Assembly: GCA_011799875.1 (NCBI GenBank)
Contig: CM022301.1
Coordinates: 320,434,929 to 320,498,928 of the forward strand
Direction of reading: 5' to 3'
DNA from: Thinopyrum elongatum
Lineage: Eukaryota > Streptophyta > Magnoliopsida > Poales > Poaceae
Length of the DNA: 64,000 bases
Part shown: one piece after another, positions 33,501 to 44,971 of the stretch
How positions within the stretch are numbered: the first letter of the stretch is position 1
Layout: every line of letters starts with the position of its first letter
Program-made: the position numbers and the translations under genes
Notes under the pieces: generated by a model
Told to the model about the DNA's origin: nothing
The model's database searches: none
Seen by the model: the letters and a program-made list of their open reading frames with translations, nothing else

Positions 33501-35022
33501 TGATACTTCCATTTTGCATCATGATTTTATATTGATATTTATTGCATTATGGGCTATTATTACACATTATGGTACAATACTTATGCCTTTTCTCTCTTAT
33601 TTTACAAGGTTTACATGAAAAGGGAGAATGCCGACAGCTGGAATTCTGGGCCGGAAAGGAGCAAATATGAGAGACCTATTCTGCACAGCTCCAAAAGTCC
33701 TGAAAATTTAAGGAGAATTATTTTGGAATATATAAAAAATATTGGGTGAAGAAAATACCAGAGGGGACCCACCAGGAGGCCACAAGCCTAGGGGGCGCGC
33801 TCTACCCCCTGGGTGCACACCTAGGGCTTGTGGGCCCCCTGGTAGGTCTTCGGTGCCCATCTTCTGCTATATGGAGGGTTTTGACCTGGAAAAAATCATA
33901 CGGAAGCTTTAGGGACGAAGCGCCGCCGTCTCAAGGCGGAACCTGGGCAGAAGCAATCTAGGGCTCCGGCGGAGCTGTTCTGCCGGGGAAACTTCCCTCC
34001 CGGAGGGGGAAATCAAAGCCAACATCATCACCAACGATCCTCTCATCAAGAGGGGGTCAATATCCATCAACATCTTCACCAGCACCATCTCTTCTCAAAC
34101 CCTAGTTCATCTCTTGTATCCGATCTTTGTCTCAAAACCTCATATTGGTACCTGTGGGTTGCTAGTAGTGTTGATTACTCCTTGTAGTTGATGCTAGTTG
34201 GTTTATTCGGTGGAAGATCATATGTTTAGATCCTTAATGATATTTATTACTCCTCTGATTATGAACATGAATATGCTTTGTGAGTAGTTACGTTTGTTCC
34301 TGAGGACATGGGAGAAGTCTTGTTATAAGTAATCATGTGAATTTGGTATTCGTTCGATATTTTGATGAGATGTATGTTGTCTTTCCTCTAGTGGTGTTAT
34401 GTGAACGTCGACTACATGACACTTCACCATTGTTTGGGCCTAGGGGAAGGCATTGGGAAGTAATAAGTAGATGATGGGTTGCTAGAGTGACAGAAGCTTA
34501 AACCCTAGTTTATGCGTTGCTTCATAAGGGGCTGATTTGGATCCATATGTTTCATGCTATGGTTAGATTTATCTTAATACTTCTTTCGTAGTTGCGGATG
34601 CTTGCGAGAGTGGTTAATCATAAGTGGGAGGCTTGTCCAAGTAAGGACAGCACCCAAGCACCGGTCCACCCACATATCAAATTATCAAAGTAAGGAACAT
34701 GAATCATATGAGCATGATGAAAACTAGCTTGACAATAATTCCCATGTGTCCTCGGGAGCGCTTTGCTTTATATAAGAGTTCGTCCAGGCTTGTCCTTTGC
34801 TACAAAAAGGATTGGGCCACCTTGCTGCACCTTTGTTACACTTGTTACTTGTTACCCGTTACGAATTATCTTATCACAAAACTATCTGTTACCGATAATT
34901 TCAGTGCTTGCAGAGAATACCTTGCTGAAAACCGCTTGTCATTTCCTTCCGCTCCTCGTTGGGTTCGACACTCTTACTTATAGAAAGGACTACGATAGAT
35001 CCCCTATACTTGTGGGTCATCA
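33501..35022 (+). repeat. 3' LTR of the first Athila copy
   Basis: 1522 bp, starting TGATACTTCC (the 5' copy has TGATACGTCC) and ending GGGTCATCA, followed by the near-duplicated GTGAT. Confidence 0.93.
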
Positions 35023-35477
35023 GTGATGAAGAGCTCGTCGTAAAGGGTTACGTCGATACTAGTTTCGACACAGATTCGGATGACTCTAAGTCTCAAACTG
35101 GATATGTATTTATATTAAATGGTGGAGCGGTCGTTTGGTGCAGTTCCAAGCAGAGCATCGTGGCGGGATCTACATGTGAAGCGGAGTATATAGCTGCTTC
35201 GGAAGCAGCGCAAGAAGGAGTCTAAATGAAGGAGTTCATATCCGATCTGGGTGTAATACCTAGTGCATCGGATCCAATGACTATCTTTTGTGACAACACT
35301 GGAGCTATTGCCATTGCCAAGGAGCCCAGGTTTCACAAGGGAAGCAAGCACATCAAGCGCCACTTCAACTCCATTTGCAATTATGTTAAGGATGGAGACA
35401 TAGAACTTTGCAAAGTACATACGGATCTGAATGTGGCAGACCCGTTGACTAAACCTCTTTCGTGCAAAACATGTTGA
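35023..35477 (+). pseudogene. Angela RNase H (continuation after the Athila insertion)
   Basis: Resumes the Angela pol frame cut at 15196. Copia RNase H motifs: ELVVKGYVDTSFDTD, SKSQTGYVFILNGGAVVW, STCEAEYIAASEAA, then FCDNTGAIAIAKEP and HIKRHFNSI. It ends at TGA 35475-35477. One in-frame stop lies at 35223. Between 35478 and 35532 is a short 3' untranslated stretch ending in the purine-rich gattgggagac next to the LTR. Confidence 0.92.
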
Positions 35478-35532
35478 GCACCAAGACTCTATGGGTGTTA
35501 GATTCATAACTATGTAAACTAGATTGGGAGAC

Positions 35533-37285
35533 TGTTGGAAATATGCCCTAGAGGCAATAATAAATTGGTTATTATCATATTTCCTTGTTCATGATAAATT
35601 TTTATTATTCATGCTAGAATTGTATTGACTGGAAACTTAAATACATGTGTGAATACATAGACAACACAGTGTCCCTAGTGAGCCTCTACTAGACTAGGTC
35701 GTTGATCAAAGATGGTTAAGGTTTCCTAACCATAGACATGATTTGTCATTTGATAACGGGATCACATCATTAGGAGAATGATGTGATGGACAAGACCCAA
35801 CCGTAAGCTTAGCGTCAAATCGTTTAGTTTATTTGCTATAGCTTTCTTCATGTTAAGTATCTGTTCCTTAAACCATGAGATCGTGTAACTCCCTAACACC
35901 GGAGGAATACTTAGTGTGTATCCAAACATCACTTCTTAACTGGGTGATCATAAAGGTGCTCTACAGGTATCTCCGAAGGTGTCTGTTGGGTTGGCATGGA
36001 TCGAGATTGGGATTTGTCACTCCGTATGACGGAGAGATATCTCTGGGCCCTCTCGGTACTACAACATCTTAAAGAGCTTGCAAGCAATGTGACTAATGAG
36101 TTAGTCACGGGATCTTGTATTATAGAACGAGTAAAGAGACTTGCCGGTAACGAGATTGAACTAGGTATGGAGATACCGACGATCGAATCTCGGGCAAGTA
36201 ACATATCATCGAACAAAGGGAATTGCATACGGGGTTAACCGAATCCCTGACATCGTGGTTCAACCGATAAAAGATCTTCGTGGAATATGTAGGAATCAAT
36301 ATGGGCATCCAGGTCCCGCTATTGGTTATTTACCGGAGAGGTGTCTCGGTCATGACTACATGATTCCCGAACCCGCAAGGTCGCACGCTTAACGTTCGTT
36401 GACGCTAGAGTAGTATTGGGAATTTGATGATTGGTAATTGAATGTTGTTCGGAGTCCCAGATGAGATCCCAGACGTCATGAGGAGTCTCAGAATGGTCGA
36501 GAGGTAAAGATTTATATATGGGAAGTCATATTTTGGGTTTCGAAAAAAGGTGCAGTTTTTCGGTATTGTACCGTGAAGATTCTAGAAGGTTCTGGAGGAT
36601 TCCGGAAGTCCACAAGTGGGTACACCACGACCCAAGGGCTGCCATGGGATGAGGGGAGGCACCGTGGCCTTATTAGGCTAGGCGCACCAAGTCCTCAAAA
36701 GCCCATGTGGCTAGGGAAGGGAAAAAGGGGGAGTCCTAGTAGGAATAGGATTGGACTTGGAGTCCAAGTCCTCTCCCCCTTGGCTGCGCCCTAGGGCTTG
36801 GAGGGGCTGTTCCCCATGCCCTCCACCTATATATAGAGGGTAGGGGCACCCCAAGAGCACACACAAAGCCCTTGGCACCCATCTCTCTCCCGTTACTCCG
36901 TAGTTCCTCCGTCCTCATTCTAGTAGCGCTTGGCGAAGCCCTGCTGGCCTACTGAACTAGCTCCACCACCACCATCACCACCACGCCGTCATGCTGGTTG
37001 TGATCCCATCTACTTCTCCGCCTTCTCTTTATGTATCAAGGAGGAGGAGAAGTCATCGAGCCGCACGTGTGCTAAACTCGGAGGTGCCGTCCGTTCGGCA
37101 CTAGATCGGTTGGATCGTGATCAGATCGCGAAGAGTACAACTACATCAACCGCGTTATATACGCTTCAGCTTTCGGTCTACGAGGGTACGTAGACACACT
37201 CTCCCCTCTAGTTGCTATGCTTCTCCTAGATAGATCTTGGGTGTTCATAGGAAATTTTTTGATTTTCATGCTTCGTTCCCCATCA
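35533..37285 (+). repeat. Angela-group 3' LTR
   Basis: 1753 bp, uninterrupted, TGTTGG...CCCCATCA, with a TATA motif at 36828-36836. It is followed by the CCCTC duplication and the resumed LINE. Confidence 0.95.
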
Positions 37286-37290
37286 CCCTC

Positions 37291-37631
37291 GAATGGCAAT
37301 GCATTTCTGACCCTGGACAACAAACTGCGCGCCACGTCCAAGGCACTTCAAAGGTGGAGCGACCGTTGGATTGGCAATGTGATGCTGCAAAACTTAATCA
37401 CACTAGAGGTGATCGTAAGGCTAGATGAGGCCATGGACTATCGGGAGCTCTCCCTAGATGAGCACGCTTTGCGCAAATTGCTCAAGCGAAAGCTACTTGG
37501 ATTGGTGTCCTTCCAGCGGGCAATCGCACGACAACATTCCAGGATGCTCCAACTTAGGGAAGGGGACACCAACATGGTGTACTTCCACCACCAACCATGC
37601 CACCGACGGCGCAAGAATGCCATCCTCTCGC
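37291..37631 (+). pseudogene. LINE ORF2, linker between endonuclease and RT
   Basis: Continues the LINE frame from 7085. The encoded NKLRATSKALQRWSDRWIG and LREGDTNMVYFH correspond to the conserved stretch between endonuclease and reverse transcriptase of plant LINEs (usual form: KLKALKRWSK... LREGDANTKFFH). The last 51 bp (37581-37631) are duplicated at 38982-39032. Confidence 0.88.
37581..37631. repeat. Left copy of a 51-bp duplication around the 1.35-kb insert
   Basis: acttccacc...ccatcctctcgc here matches 38982-39032 at 47 of 51 positions. Far longer than the 5-bp duplication of LTR elements. Confidence 0.9.
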
Positions 37632-38107
37632 ACAGAAGGAAACTGAAAACTAGTGGCGGTGACACTCGACATGCCTCTCTCATCCCCCACTGTCAGAGTA
37701 CGATAAAAGTCCTCAAACTCTGCAGGTCTAGGCTCTCTTAATTCCCCATCAGAAGGGATCAAACATATATCACAAAAGTCATTGAGCGGTATCTGATGGG
37801 TTTCAGCGTATAAATTAAACTGCACCTTAGGAGGATTATTCCTACTAAGAAAATGAAAATTTTGCACAAATGAATTTGTAAGGAGGTGGTGTTGGTCACA
37901 CTCAGCTGCGAGGAATTCGGTCAGCCCAGCATTTGCAATGAACTAGGCGAACTCTTGATGGAACCTGGCCCCCTCCATGAAGGCATTATGTGGCCATTCT
38001 CACGGCCGCACCTCCGCCGTTCTCGGAGTGCGGAGGTCATTGTCCGATGATTCCCCAATGACTCCCTTAGCATTCTTCTTGGAAGAAAACTTCCTAAAGA
38101 AACTCAT
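37632..38107 (-). pseudogene. 5' part of an Athila-like gag-type frame in the insert
   Basis: From an ATG at 38107 on the - strand (MSFFRKFSSKKNAKGVIGES) a frame runs left through LLTNSFVQNFHFLSRNNPPK and ICLIPSDGELREPRPAEFED. It contains a TGA and a TAG that look like CGA to TGA and CAG to TAG changes. It is cut off at the insert boundary. The composition resembles the N-terminal frame of Triticeae Gypsy elements, but I cannot name the family. Confidence 0.45.
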
Positions 38108-38981
38108 CTTATTCCTATAAATAAAATTCTGAAATTTTTAGTCCACAAAATTTTTGTCAACCAAACTTCATAAGATTGATAGCAACTACTCATAAGGATG
38201 CATAGAGGCTGTATTAAGCATTCAAACTACTTAGAACTCTAAGAATTCAACATGCAAGCCCATCTACAGCAGCACCAAGAGTAGCTAATTATTCAAAACA
38301 TAAACCACTAAAGCAAAAACTAATTGGAGCAATGGAGGAGTCACATACCAAGTAGCAACCCCCCAAAACAGTTTCAGAAATGGAGCTTCAAGCAAAGAGA
38401 TCAAAATCCATGGGTTTGAGAGCAAGAACACGAGAGAGAGAGAGAGAGCTATGGTGATTTTTTCTGGAGGTAGGAGATGACATGGGCTAAAAAGGTAAGT
38501 GAGGGGAACCACATGGGGACCACAACCCACCAGGGCACACCTGGGGTTGCTGGCACGCCCTGGTGTCTCGTGGTCACCAGGTGCACCCCCCCTCTGATGT
38601 TATTTGCACTAAAAAATCAGAAATATTCAGAAAAAATAGTGTTACAATTTCAGGGCATTCTGAGTACTTTTATTTTTGGGTCATTTTTTATTACATGAGA
38701 AATTCAGAAAACAGACAAAACATGGCATTTTATTGTATTTAACTAAGAAAAACAGAAAACAAAAGGTAGGGACAGAAAGTTGTGCTCACTAAATTCATCG
38801 ACTTCATACCTCTAAAAAATGATCCATTAACAAGGTTGATCAAGTCTTATTAACAACCACTTTTGATTAGTATGAAACCGAAGAACTTTCGTAAAACACT
38901 AAGTTACCTCAACGGGGATGTGAATATCCCCAACAATAAGTATGTCATATTTCTTTTTGGCAGTAGGTAGAGGTAGTTGAA
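37632..38981 (-). mobile_element. Truncated LTR-retrotransposon fragment inserted with a 51-bp duplication
   Basis: 1350 bp of sequence foreign to the LINE. Read on the - strand it looks like the downstream part of an LTR, a leader and the 5' end of a gag-like frame, cut at both ends. No LTR pair and no terminal TG/CA are seen. A short GA repeat lies near 38434-38448. The flanking duplication and lack of termini suggest capture during double-strand-break repair rather than integration. Confidence 0.6.
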
Positions 38982-39032
38982 ACTTCCACTGCCAAGCATG
39001 CCACCGACGGCGCAAGAATGGCATCCTCTCGC
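38982..39032. repeat. Right copy of the 51-bp duplication
   Basis: Matches 37581-37631 with four differences. The LINE frame continues from this copy into 39033. Confidence 0.9.
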
Positions 39033-39499
39033 TGCAATACAATGGGCGAACTCTCACCAACCACGAGATTGCAACCGAGGTTGATGGGTACTATACGAGA
39101 CTGCTTGGATTTGCCCCCGAGCGTGAGCACATGCTTCGGCTCGATGCGCTGGACCTGCCTTTGCGCAACCTGACACACATAGAGGCTCCATTCACGGCGG
39201 AGGAGATGGAACGGATTGTCAAAAGTATGCCATTCGACAAGGCCCCGGGACCGGATGGGTTCACGGGACGATTTTAAGCCTCGTGCTGGAACATTCTCAA
39301 GGATGACCTGATGCGCACAATGGACCAATTCTTTAAAGGCGACATGTGCGGCCTACTGGCGATCAACAAGGCGATTGTCATCCTCTTGCCGAGGAAGGCA
39401 GGGGCTGCTGAGCTCACGGACTTGCATGGGGCCCTCAAGATCTTTGTCAAGGCACTGGCAATGAGTCTAGTAGGGGAACAGCCGCACCTAGTGGGCAAA
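39033..39499 (+). pseudogene. LINE ORF2, N-terminal part of the reverse transcriptase
   Basis: Encodes NHEIATEVDGYYTRLLG, the finger motif MPFDKAPGPDGFTGRF (usual form KAPGPDGF), and INKAIVILLPRKAGA. A TAA at about 39276 breaks the frame. Cut at 39499 by the Sabrina-like element. The following PHLVGK runs into HQSAFIAG at 55058, as expected of a continuous RT. Confidence 0.9.
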
Positions 39500-41065
39500 T
39501 GATACGTCTCCAACGTATCTATAATTTTTGATTGTTCCATGCTATTATATTATCTATTTTGGATGTTTTATATGCATTAGTATGCTATTTTATATTATTT
39601 TTGGGACTAACCTATTAACCTAGAGCCCAGTGCCAGTTTTTGTTTTTTCCTTGTTTTTGAGTTTTACAGAAAAGGAATATCAAACGGAGTCCAAATGGAA
39701 TAAAACTTTGGCGATGATTTTTCTTGGACCAGAAGACACCCAGAAGACTTGGGGAGGGGGTCAGAAGACTCACGAGGAGCCCACAAGCCCTCAGGGCACG
39801 CCCCTGGCTTGTGGACCCCTCGGGAGTCCCCCAACCCTAATCTTTGCACTATAAATTCCCAAATATTCCCCCAACATCAGAGCGTCCACCAAAATACTTT
39901 TCCGCCGCCGCAAGCCTCTGTTCCCGTGAGATCCCATCTTGGGGCCTTTTCCGGCGATCTGCCAGAGGGGGATTCGATCACGGAGGGCCTCTACATCAAC
40001 CATGCTACCCTTCCGATGATGTGTGAGTAGTTTACCACAGACCTACAGGTGCATAGCTAGTAGCTAGATGGCTTCTTCTCTCTCTTTGATCTTCAATACA
40101 ATGTTCTCCTCGATGTTCTTGGAGATCTATTCGATGTAATACTTTTTTGCGGTGTGTTTGTTGAGATCCGATGAATTGTGGATTTATGATCAGATTATCT
40201 ATGAATATTATTTGAGTCTTCTCTGAACTCTTTTGTGCATGATTAAGATATCTTTGTATTTCTCTTCAAACTATCGGTTTGGTTTGGCCAACTAGATTGG
40301 TTTTTCTTGCAATGGGAGAGGTGCTTAGTTTTGGGTTCAATCTTGCGGTGTCCTCACCCAGCGATAGAAGGGGTAGCGAGGTACATATTGTATTTTTGCC
40401 ATCAAGGATAAAAAGATGGGGTTTATATCATATTGCTTGAGTTTATCCCTCTGCATCATGTCATCTTACTTAAGGCGTTACTCCGTTCTTACGAACTTAA
40501 TACTCTAGATGCATGCTGGATAGCGGTCGATGTGTGGAGTAATAGTAGTAGATGCAGGCAGGAGTCGGTCTACTTGTCACGGACATGATGCCTATATTCA
40601 TGATCATTGCCTTAGATATCGTCATAACTTTGCGCTTTTCTATCAATTGCTCAACAATAATTTGTTTACCCACCGTATGCTATCTTCAAGAGAGAAGCCT
40701 CTAGTGAAACCTATGGCCCCCGGGTCTATTTTCCATCATATATTTTCAAATCTATAAACCAAAAAACCCAAAAATACCTTGCTGCAATTTATTTATATTT
40801 ACTTTAGTTTGCTCTTTTATTTATCTTTTATACGTATCTCTATTAGATCTCACTCTTGTTTGTGACCATGAAGGGATTGACAACCCCTTTTTCTCGTTGA
40901 GTGCAAGTGTTTGTTAGTTTGTGCAGGTGCATAGATTGGAGACTTGCTTGTGCCTCCTACTGGATTGATACCTTGGTTCTTAACTGAGGAAAATACTCAT
41001 CTCTACTTTGCTGCATCACCCTTTCCTCTTCAAGGGAAAAATCAACGCAAGATCAAGAAGTAGCA
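39500..41065 (+). repeat. 5' LTR of the Sabrina-like element
   Basis: 1566 bp, from TGATACGTCTCC to AAGAAGTAGCA. It aligns along its length with 53505-55052 except for the first roughly 30 bases. Confidence 0.92.
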
Positions 41066-41076
41066 GGAAGAATTTC

Positions 41077-41093
41077 TGGCGCCGTTGCCGGGG
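41077..41093 (+). other. Primer-binding site of the Sabrina-like element
   Basis: TGGCGCCGTTGCCGGGG, 11 bases after the LTR, matching the Athila-type site at 16730. Confidence 0.88.
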
Positions 41094-41301
41094 AGGTTCT
41101 ACATCAATCCTACCAAGTACCCATCATAAACTCTCATATCTTGCATTACATTATTTGCCATTTGCCTCTCATTTTCCTCTCCCCCACTTCTAATACGTTT
41201 TCAGAAAAATACAAAAATATTTGCCTTTTTTATTTGCCCTTCTTTCGTTCGTCTTTCCATTTGCTTTTCATTTGCTCGTGTGCTAGATTGCTTGCCTTGT
41301 C

Positions 41302-42941
41302 ATGATGTCTCAAGAAAATACCAAATTGTGTGACTTTTCCAATACTAATAATAATGATTTTATTAGTACTCCGATTGCTCCCGCCACTAGTGCGGAATCT
41401 TATGAAATTAATGCCGCTTTCTTGAATCTTGTTATGAAAGAACAATTTTCCGGCCTTCCTAGTGAAGATGCCGCATCCCATCTAAATAATTTTGGTGAGT
41501 TGTGTGATATGCAAAAGAAAAAAGATGTGGATAATGATATTGTTAAATTGAAGCTATTTCCGTTCTCACTACAAGATCGTGCTAAAACTTGGTTTTCAAC
41601 TTTGCCTAAAAATAGTATTGATTCAAGGAATAAGTGTAAAAATGCTTTTATTTCCAAGTATTTTCCTCCTGCTAAGATCATCTCCCTTAGGAATGATATA
41701 ATGAATTTTAAGCAACTTGATCATGAACATGTTGCACAATCTTGGGAGAGGATGAAATTGAAGATAAGAAATTGCCCTACTCATGGTTTAAGTTTATGGA
41801 TGATCATACAATTTTTTATGCCGAATTGAATTTTGCATCTAGAAATCTTTTAGATTCCGCCGTGGGAGGTACTTTTATGGAAATTACATTAGGATAAGCT
41901 ACTAAACTCCTAGATAATACTATGGCAAATTACTCTCAATGGCATACCGAAAGATCTTCCACTAGTAAAAAAGTGCATGCGGTTGAAGAAATTAATACTT
42001 TGAGTGGAAAGATGGATGAACTTATGAAATTGTTTGCTAGTAAGAGTACTCCCATTGATCCTAATGATGCCTTTGTCCACTTTGATTGAGAATAATAATG
42101 AATCTATGGATGTGAATTTTGTTGGTAGGAACAATTTTGGTAATAACGCGTATAGAGGTAATTTCAACCCTAGGCCGTTTCCTAGTAATTCCTCTAATAA
42201 TTATGGTAATTCCTACAACAATTCTTATGGAAATTATAATAAAATACCCTCTGATCTTGAGAATAATATTAAATATTTCATTAATTCTCAAAAGAATTTC
42301 AATGCTATGGTAGAAGAAAAATTGCTTAAGATTGATGATTTGGCTAGGAATGTTGATAGAATTTCTCTTGAGATTGATTCTTTGAAGATTCGATCTATGC
42401 CGCCCAAGCATGATATTAATGAATCTCTGAAAGCTATTAAAATTTCTATGGATGAATGCAAAGAAAGAACCGCTTGGATGCGTGCTAAGCGAGATTGGTT
42501 TGTAAAAGCGTGTTCTTCTAGTTTTTGTGAAAATAATGATGAAGTTCTTAAAGGGATTGATGTGACTCCTATTGAATCTTTGTTTTCTAATATAAATCTT
42601 GATAAAGATGGGACTGAAGATGAGTCAACTTTAGCTAGAAGGTGTCCCAATAATTTGGAGTTTAAAGATCTTAATGATTTTTTTTATAAAAGTGGGATTG
42701 GAGAGGTCAAAACTTTAAGTAGCGATGAACCCACTCTTTTGGATTTCAAGGACTTTAATTATGATAATTGTTCTATGATAGATTGTATTTCCTTGTTGCA
42801 ATCCATGTTAAATTCACCTCATGCTTACAATCAAAATAAAGCTTTTATTAAACATATCGTTGATGCTATGATGAAATCTTTTGAAGAAAAACTTGAGTTG
42901 GAAGTTTCTATCCCTAGAAAGCTTTATGGTGAGTGGGAACC
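41302..42941 (+). pseudogene. Gag of the Sabrina-like element
   Basis: Starts ATGATG at 41302. The capsid region includes LKLFPFSLQDRAKTWFSTLP and FISKYFPPAKI, the motif set shared by Athila gag proteins. A one-base slip near the T-run at about 41812 throws the frame out, and a second change near 42040 restores it. Between them is a TAA at about 41895. The second half has an Asn-rich stretch (NNFGNNAYRGNFNPRPFPSN) and a coiled-coil-like region. Cut at 42941 by the second Tat copy and continued at 50407. Confidence 0.85.
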
Positions 42942-43811
42942 TGTCGGATTCAGGGATCCACAGACCCAAGAAGGGTCGAACTCTGGGGCATGTGCGAAGA
43001 TCTCAACCTCTCAAGCCTCGAGCTTGTCGCCCTACAGCCTAGCCTAGCCTGATTCGCGTGAGCGGGGAAGAAGATGAACATGGCAGTTTACCCAGGTTCG
43101 GGCCACCTTGCGGTGTAAAACCCTACTCCTGCTTTGTGGTCGATTGACCTCACGAGGAGGTTGAGGATGAACTAGTACAGTTGATGAGCTGCCTCGCGAG
43201 GGCTCGGGGGTGAGAATGAGTCGCCCCCTCTACGGTGGTGGCTAACCTATATTTATAGTGGCCTCGGTCCTCTTCCCTGGAAACTTAGGTGGGAAGGGAT
43301 ACCACAATGGCCAATTTGAAAGGGGACAAGAGGTACACCCTATCCTGACAAAAGGTGGTCTTCTCCTGCAAATCTTCTGGTCGTGATGCAGCAGTGGGCT
43401 CGACGATGAGATCCGTCCTGCCGAGCTCGTGGTCTTGGTCTTGTGGCACCGGAATGGAAACCTTTGGAGGGCTCCTTGGGAACCCACGTCTGTCCTTGCT
43501 CCCTTAGCACCGAAAGGGAAACTGTCCCCTCTGCGCCCGCTGGCGCCCGCCTGTCCTTGGTCGTCATGGCTCACGTCATCACAGCCTCGTGAGGATGGGC
43601 ACTTGCATACGAAACTCAGCTCCTCGGGAGGCAGCCTGGGGAGGCCACTCCTCTGGAGGTCTTGGTGTCGTCCGCCTCGCGAGACCAGGGGGCCCTCGCG
43701 AGGGTCTTGTCTTGGTAGTCTTGCAGATTGGCCGTACCAGGTCATCGAAGGAGTCATGCCATGGGCCACAGGCAGGCAAGTCTGGGTACCCTGGTTCCCA
43801 GAACACCGCCA
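42942..43811 (-). repeat. 3' LTR of the second Tat copy
   Basis: 870 bp, beginning on the + strand TGTCGGATTCAGGG. Next to it the - strand reads CCTAGGGGCTAC, the likely polypurine tract. Confidence 0.92.
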
Positions 43812-44053
43812 GTAGCCCCTAGGCCCAAGGCATGCTCAGGCTGGCTTCGAGGCGAAGCCAAAGGGCAAGGGCGAAGCGACGCGGGCCCCAAACTGCCTGC
43901 GGGCCAGGCTTGACGCGTGGCGCTTGACGGGATGTGGGCGCCTCCACTCCCCCACGCTGCATTGGCAACTGCCCCAACTTGACAACTGCCTGGTGCGTGC
44001 AGCACGACCATCATTGCCCGGGACGTGTAGGGGCGCCGGTTGGCCTTCGAATT

Positions 44054-44063
44054 CCTATAAGAG
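44054..44063 (+). promoter_or_regulatory. TATA-like box of the antisense B3 gene
   Basis: CCTATAAGAG about 100 bp before the ATG at 44156. Between them is a pyrimidine-rich leader (cttcatcttcttgcttcttg). This is the layout of a plant core promoter and would drive transcription against the retrotransposon. Confidence 0.55.
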
Positions 44064-44155
44064 GGCGAGAGAGGCGGAGCCCCCAGCCCGTCTTCATCTT
44101 CTTGCTTCTTGCTCCTCCTACATCTCCGTCGTGCCGCCACCTTGCCGAAGTGACA

Positions 44156-44971
44156 ATGGCGCTAACGAGGAGGTTCTCGGCCGAAGAGAAAGGCAAAGCC
44201 CCGCGAGAGGAGCCGGAGCTGCTCTCACCGAAGAAAAGACGCGGCCGCCCTCGCAAGGCCACCGCGGCGCCCATAGCCATCCTACTCTGGTGCGAGCGCG
44301 CCCCGCCAGAATTCCCCGCCGACACAAGCGTTCACACACAGGGCCCCGCGCATGGGAGCAGCCGCGGAAGCCACAGAGGACGAAGTCGAGGAGGGGAACA
44401 AGTGACGACCGGGCGACCACTTCGCCCACTGGCCCATGCTGGCGGCACGGCCCGCGAGTTTGTGGTGTGTGCGGCGATGCCACCATGCACCTGGGTCCGA
44501 CTCCCACGATCCCTGGCGAAGGAGCTGCCAGCGAGGGGGCCCATCGAGGTATGGCTACAGCATGACAGCTGCTACGGCCAGGCTTCAGAGGCGGGGGTCG
44601 AGGCCACCCCCTCCGGCGATGTCTTCATGACCCGGGGATGGGGAGCGATTGCCCGGGCCTGCAACTTAGAGGGGAGGCACGCCCTCCACTTCAAGTATGA
44701 CGGGGTGTCGATGCTCTTCTTCAAGGTCTTCGGAGAGGATCGCGAACGCCTGGAGTGCTGCCCCAGGGGCAGCGACCGCGCCAGTGACCGTGCCCCTAGC
44801 AGACGCGGCAGCGAGGCGGCCCTCGGCGGTGAACTTGCCCTTAGCCTTGTTCGCGACACCTCCAGCAGCGGTGGTACCTCTCCCGGAGAGAGTTCCAGTG
44901 ACGATGACTACACCGAGCCGCCGCGCCCGGGTCTAGGAGGAGGATGCGACGCCAGAGCCTGCACCTCCTGA
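44156..44971 (+). CDS. AT-hook plus B3-domain protein, antisense inside the second Tat copy
   Basis: The frame is open from 43934, but the first ATG in a good context (gacaATGGC) is at 44156, giving 271 codons. Residues 26-34 are KKRRGRPRK, an AT-hook (GRP core) that binds the minor groove of AT-rich DNA. Residues about 101-203 resemble a plant B3 DNA-binding domain of the REM kind: TWVRLPRSLAKEL (first strand), GDVFMTRGWGAIARACNLE (helix, with the Gly-Trp pair) and ALHFKYDGVSMLFFKVFGED (the terminal strands). The tail is Ser/Asp-rich (SSSGGTSPGESSSDDDYTEP). The frame has no stops but the extreme C-terminus may be shifted. It lies antisense between pol remnants and the 3' LTR. The B3 call is by eye. 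Confidence 0.65.
   Translation: MALTRRFSAEEKGKAPREEPELLSPKKRRGRPRKATAAPIAILLWCERAPPEFPADTSVHTQGPAHGSSRGSHRGRSRGGEQVTTGRPLRPLAHAGGTAREFVVCAAMPPCTWVRLPRSLAKELPARGPIEVWLQHDSCYGQASEAGVEATPSGDVFMTRGWGAIARACNLEGRHALHFKYDGVSMLFFKVFGEDRERLECCPRGSDRASDRAPSRRGSEAALGGELALSLVRDTSSSGGTSPGESSSDDDYTEPPRPGLGGGCDARACTS

Larger units (their letters stand above)
15197..35022 (+). mobile_element. Athila-lineage Gypsy retrotransposon (first Athila copy)
   Basis: Two 1522-bp LTRs (15197-16718 and 33501-35022) begin TGATAC and end GGGTCATCA. The flanking sites are GTGAC (15192-15196) and GTGAT (35023-35027), one mismatch. The primer site TGGCGCCATTGCCGGGGA and the pol type are typical of the Athila lineage. It lies inside the Angela RNase H region in the same orientation and is itself split by a Tat element at 20401-30081. 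Gag, protease, RT, RNase H and integrase are all present but damaged. An additional small coiled-coil frame follows integrase. Family names such as Wham or Fatima cannot be separated by eye. Confidence 0.92.
7086..37285 (+). mobile_element. Angela/WIS/BARE-group Copia retrotransposon with nested insertions
   Basis: Two LTRs (7086-10456 and 35533-37285) both begin TGTTGGAAATATGCCCTAGA and end CCCCATCA. The flanking 5-bp duplication is CCCTC (7081-7085 and 37286-37290). A primer-binding site complementary to initiator-methionine tRNA follows the 5' LTR. The order gag, protease, integrase, reverse transcriptase, RNase H is that of Copia. It is interrupted in the 5' LTR by an LTR remnant and in the RNase H region by an Athila element. 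Many stops and frameshifts make it non-functional. The exact subfamily cannot be fixed from memory. Confidence 0.93.

Noticed and set aside
42061..42411. Ile-rich reverse-strand frame
   Set aside because: Complement of the Asn-rich stretch of the Sabrina-like gag.
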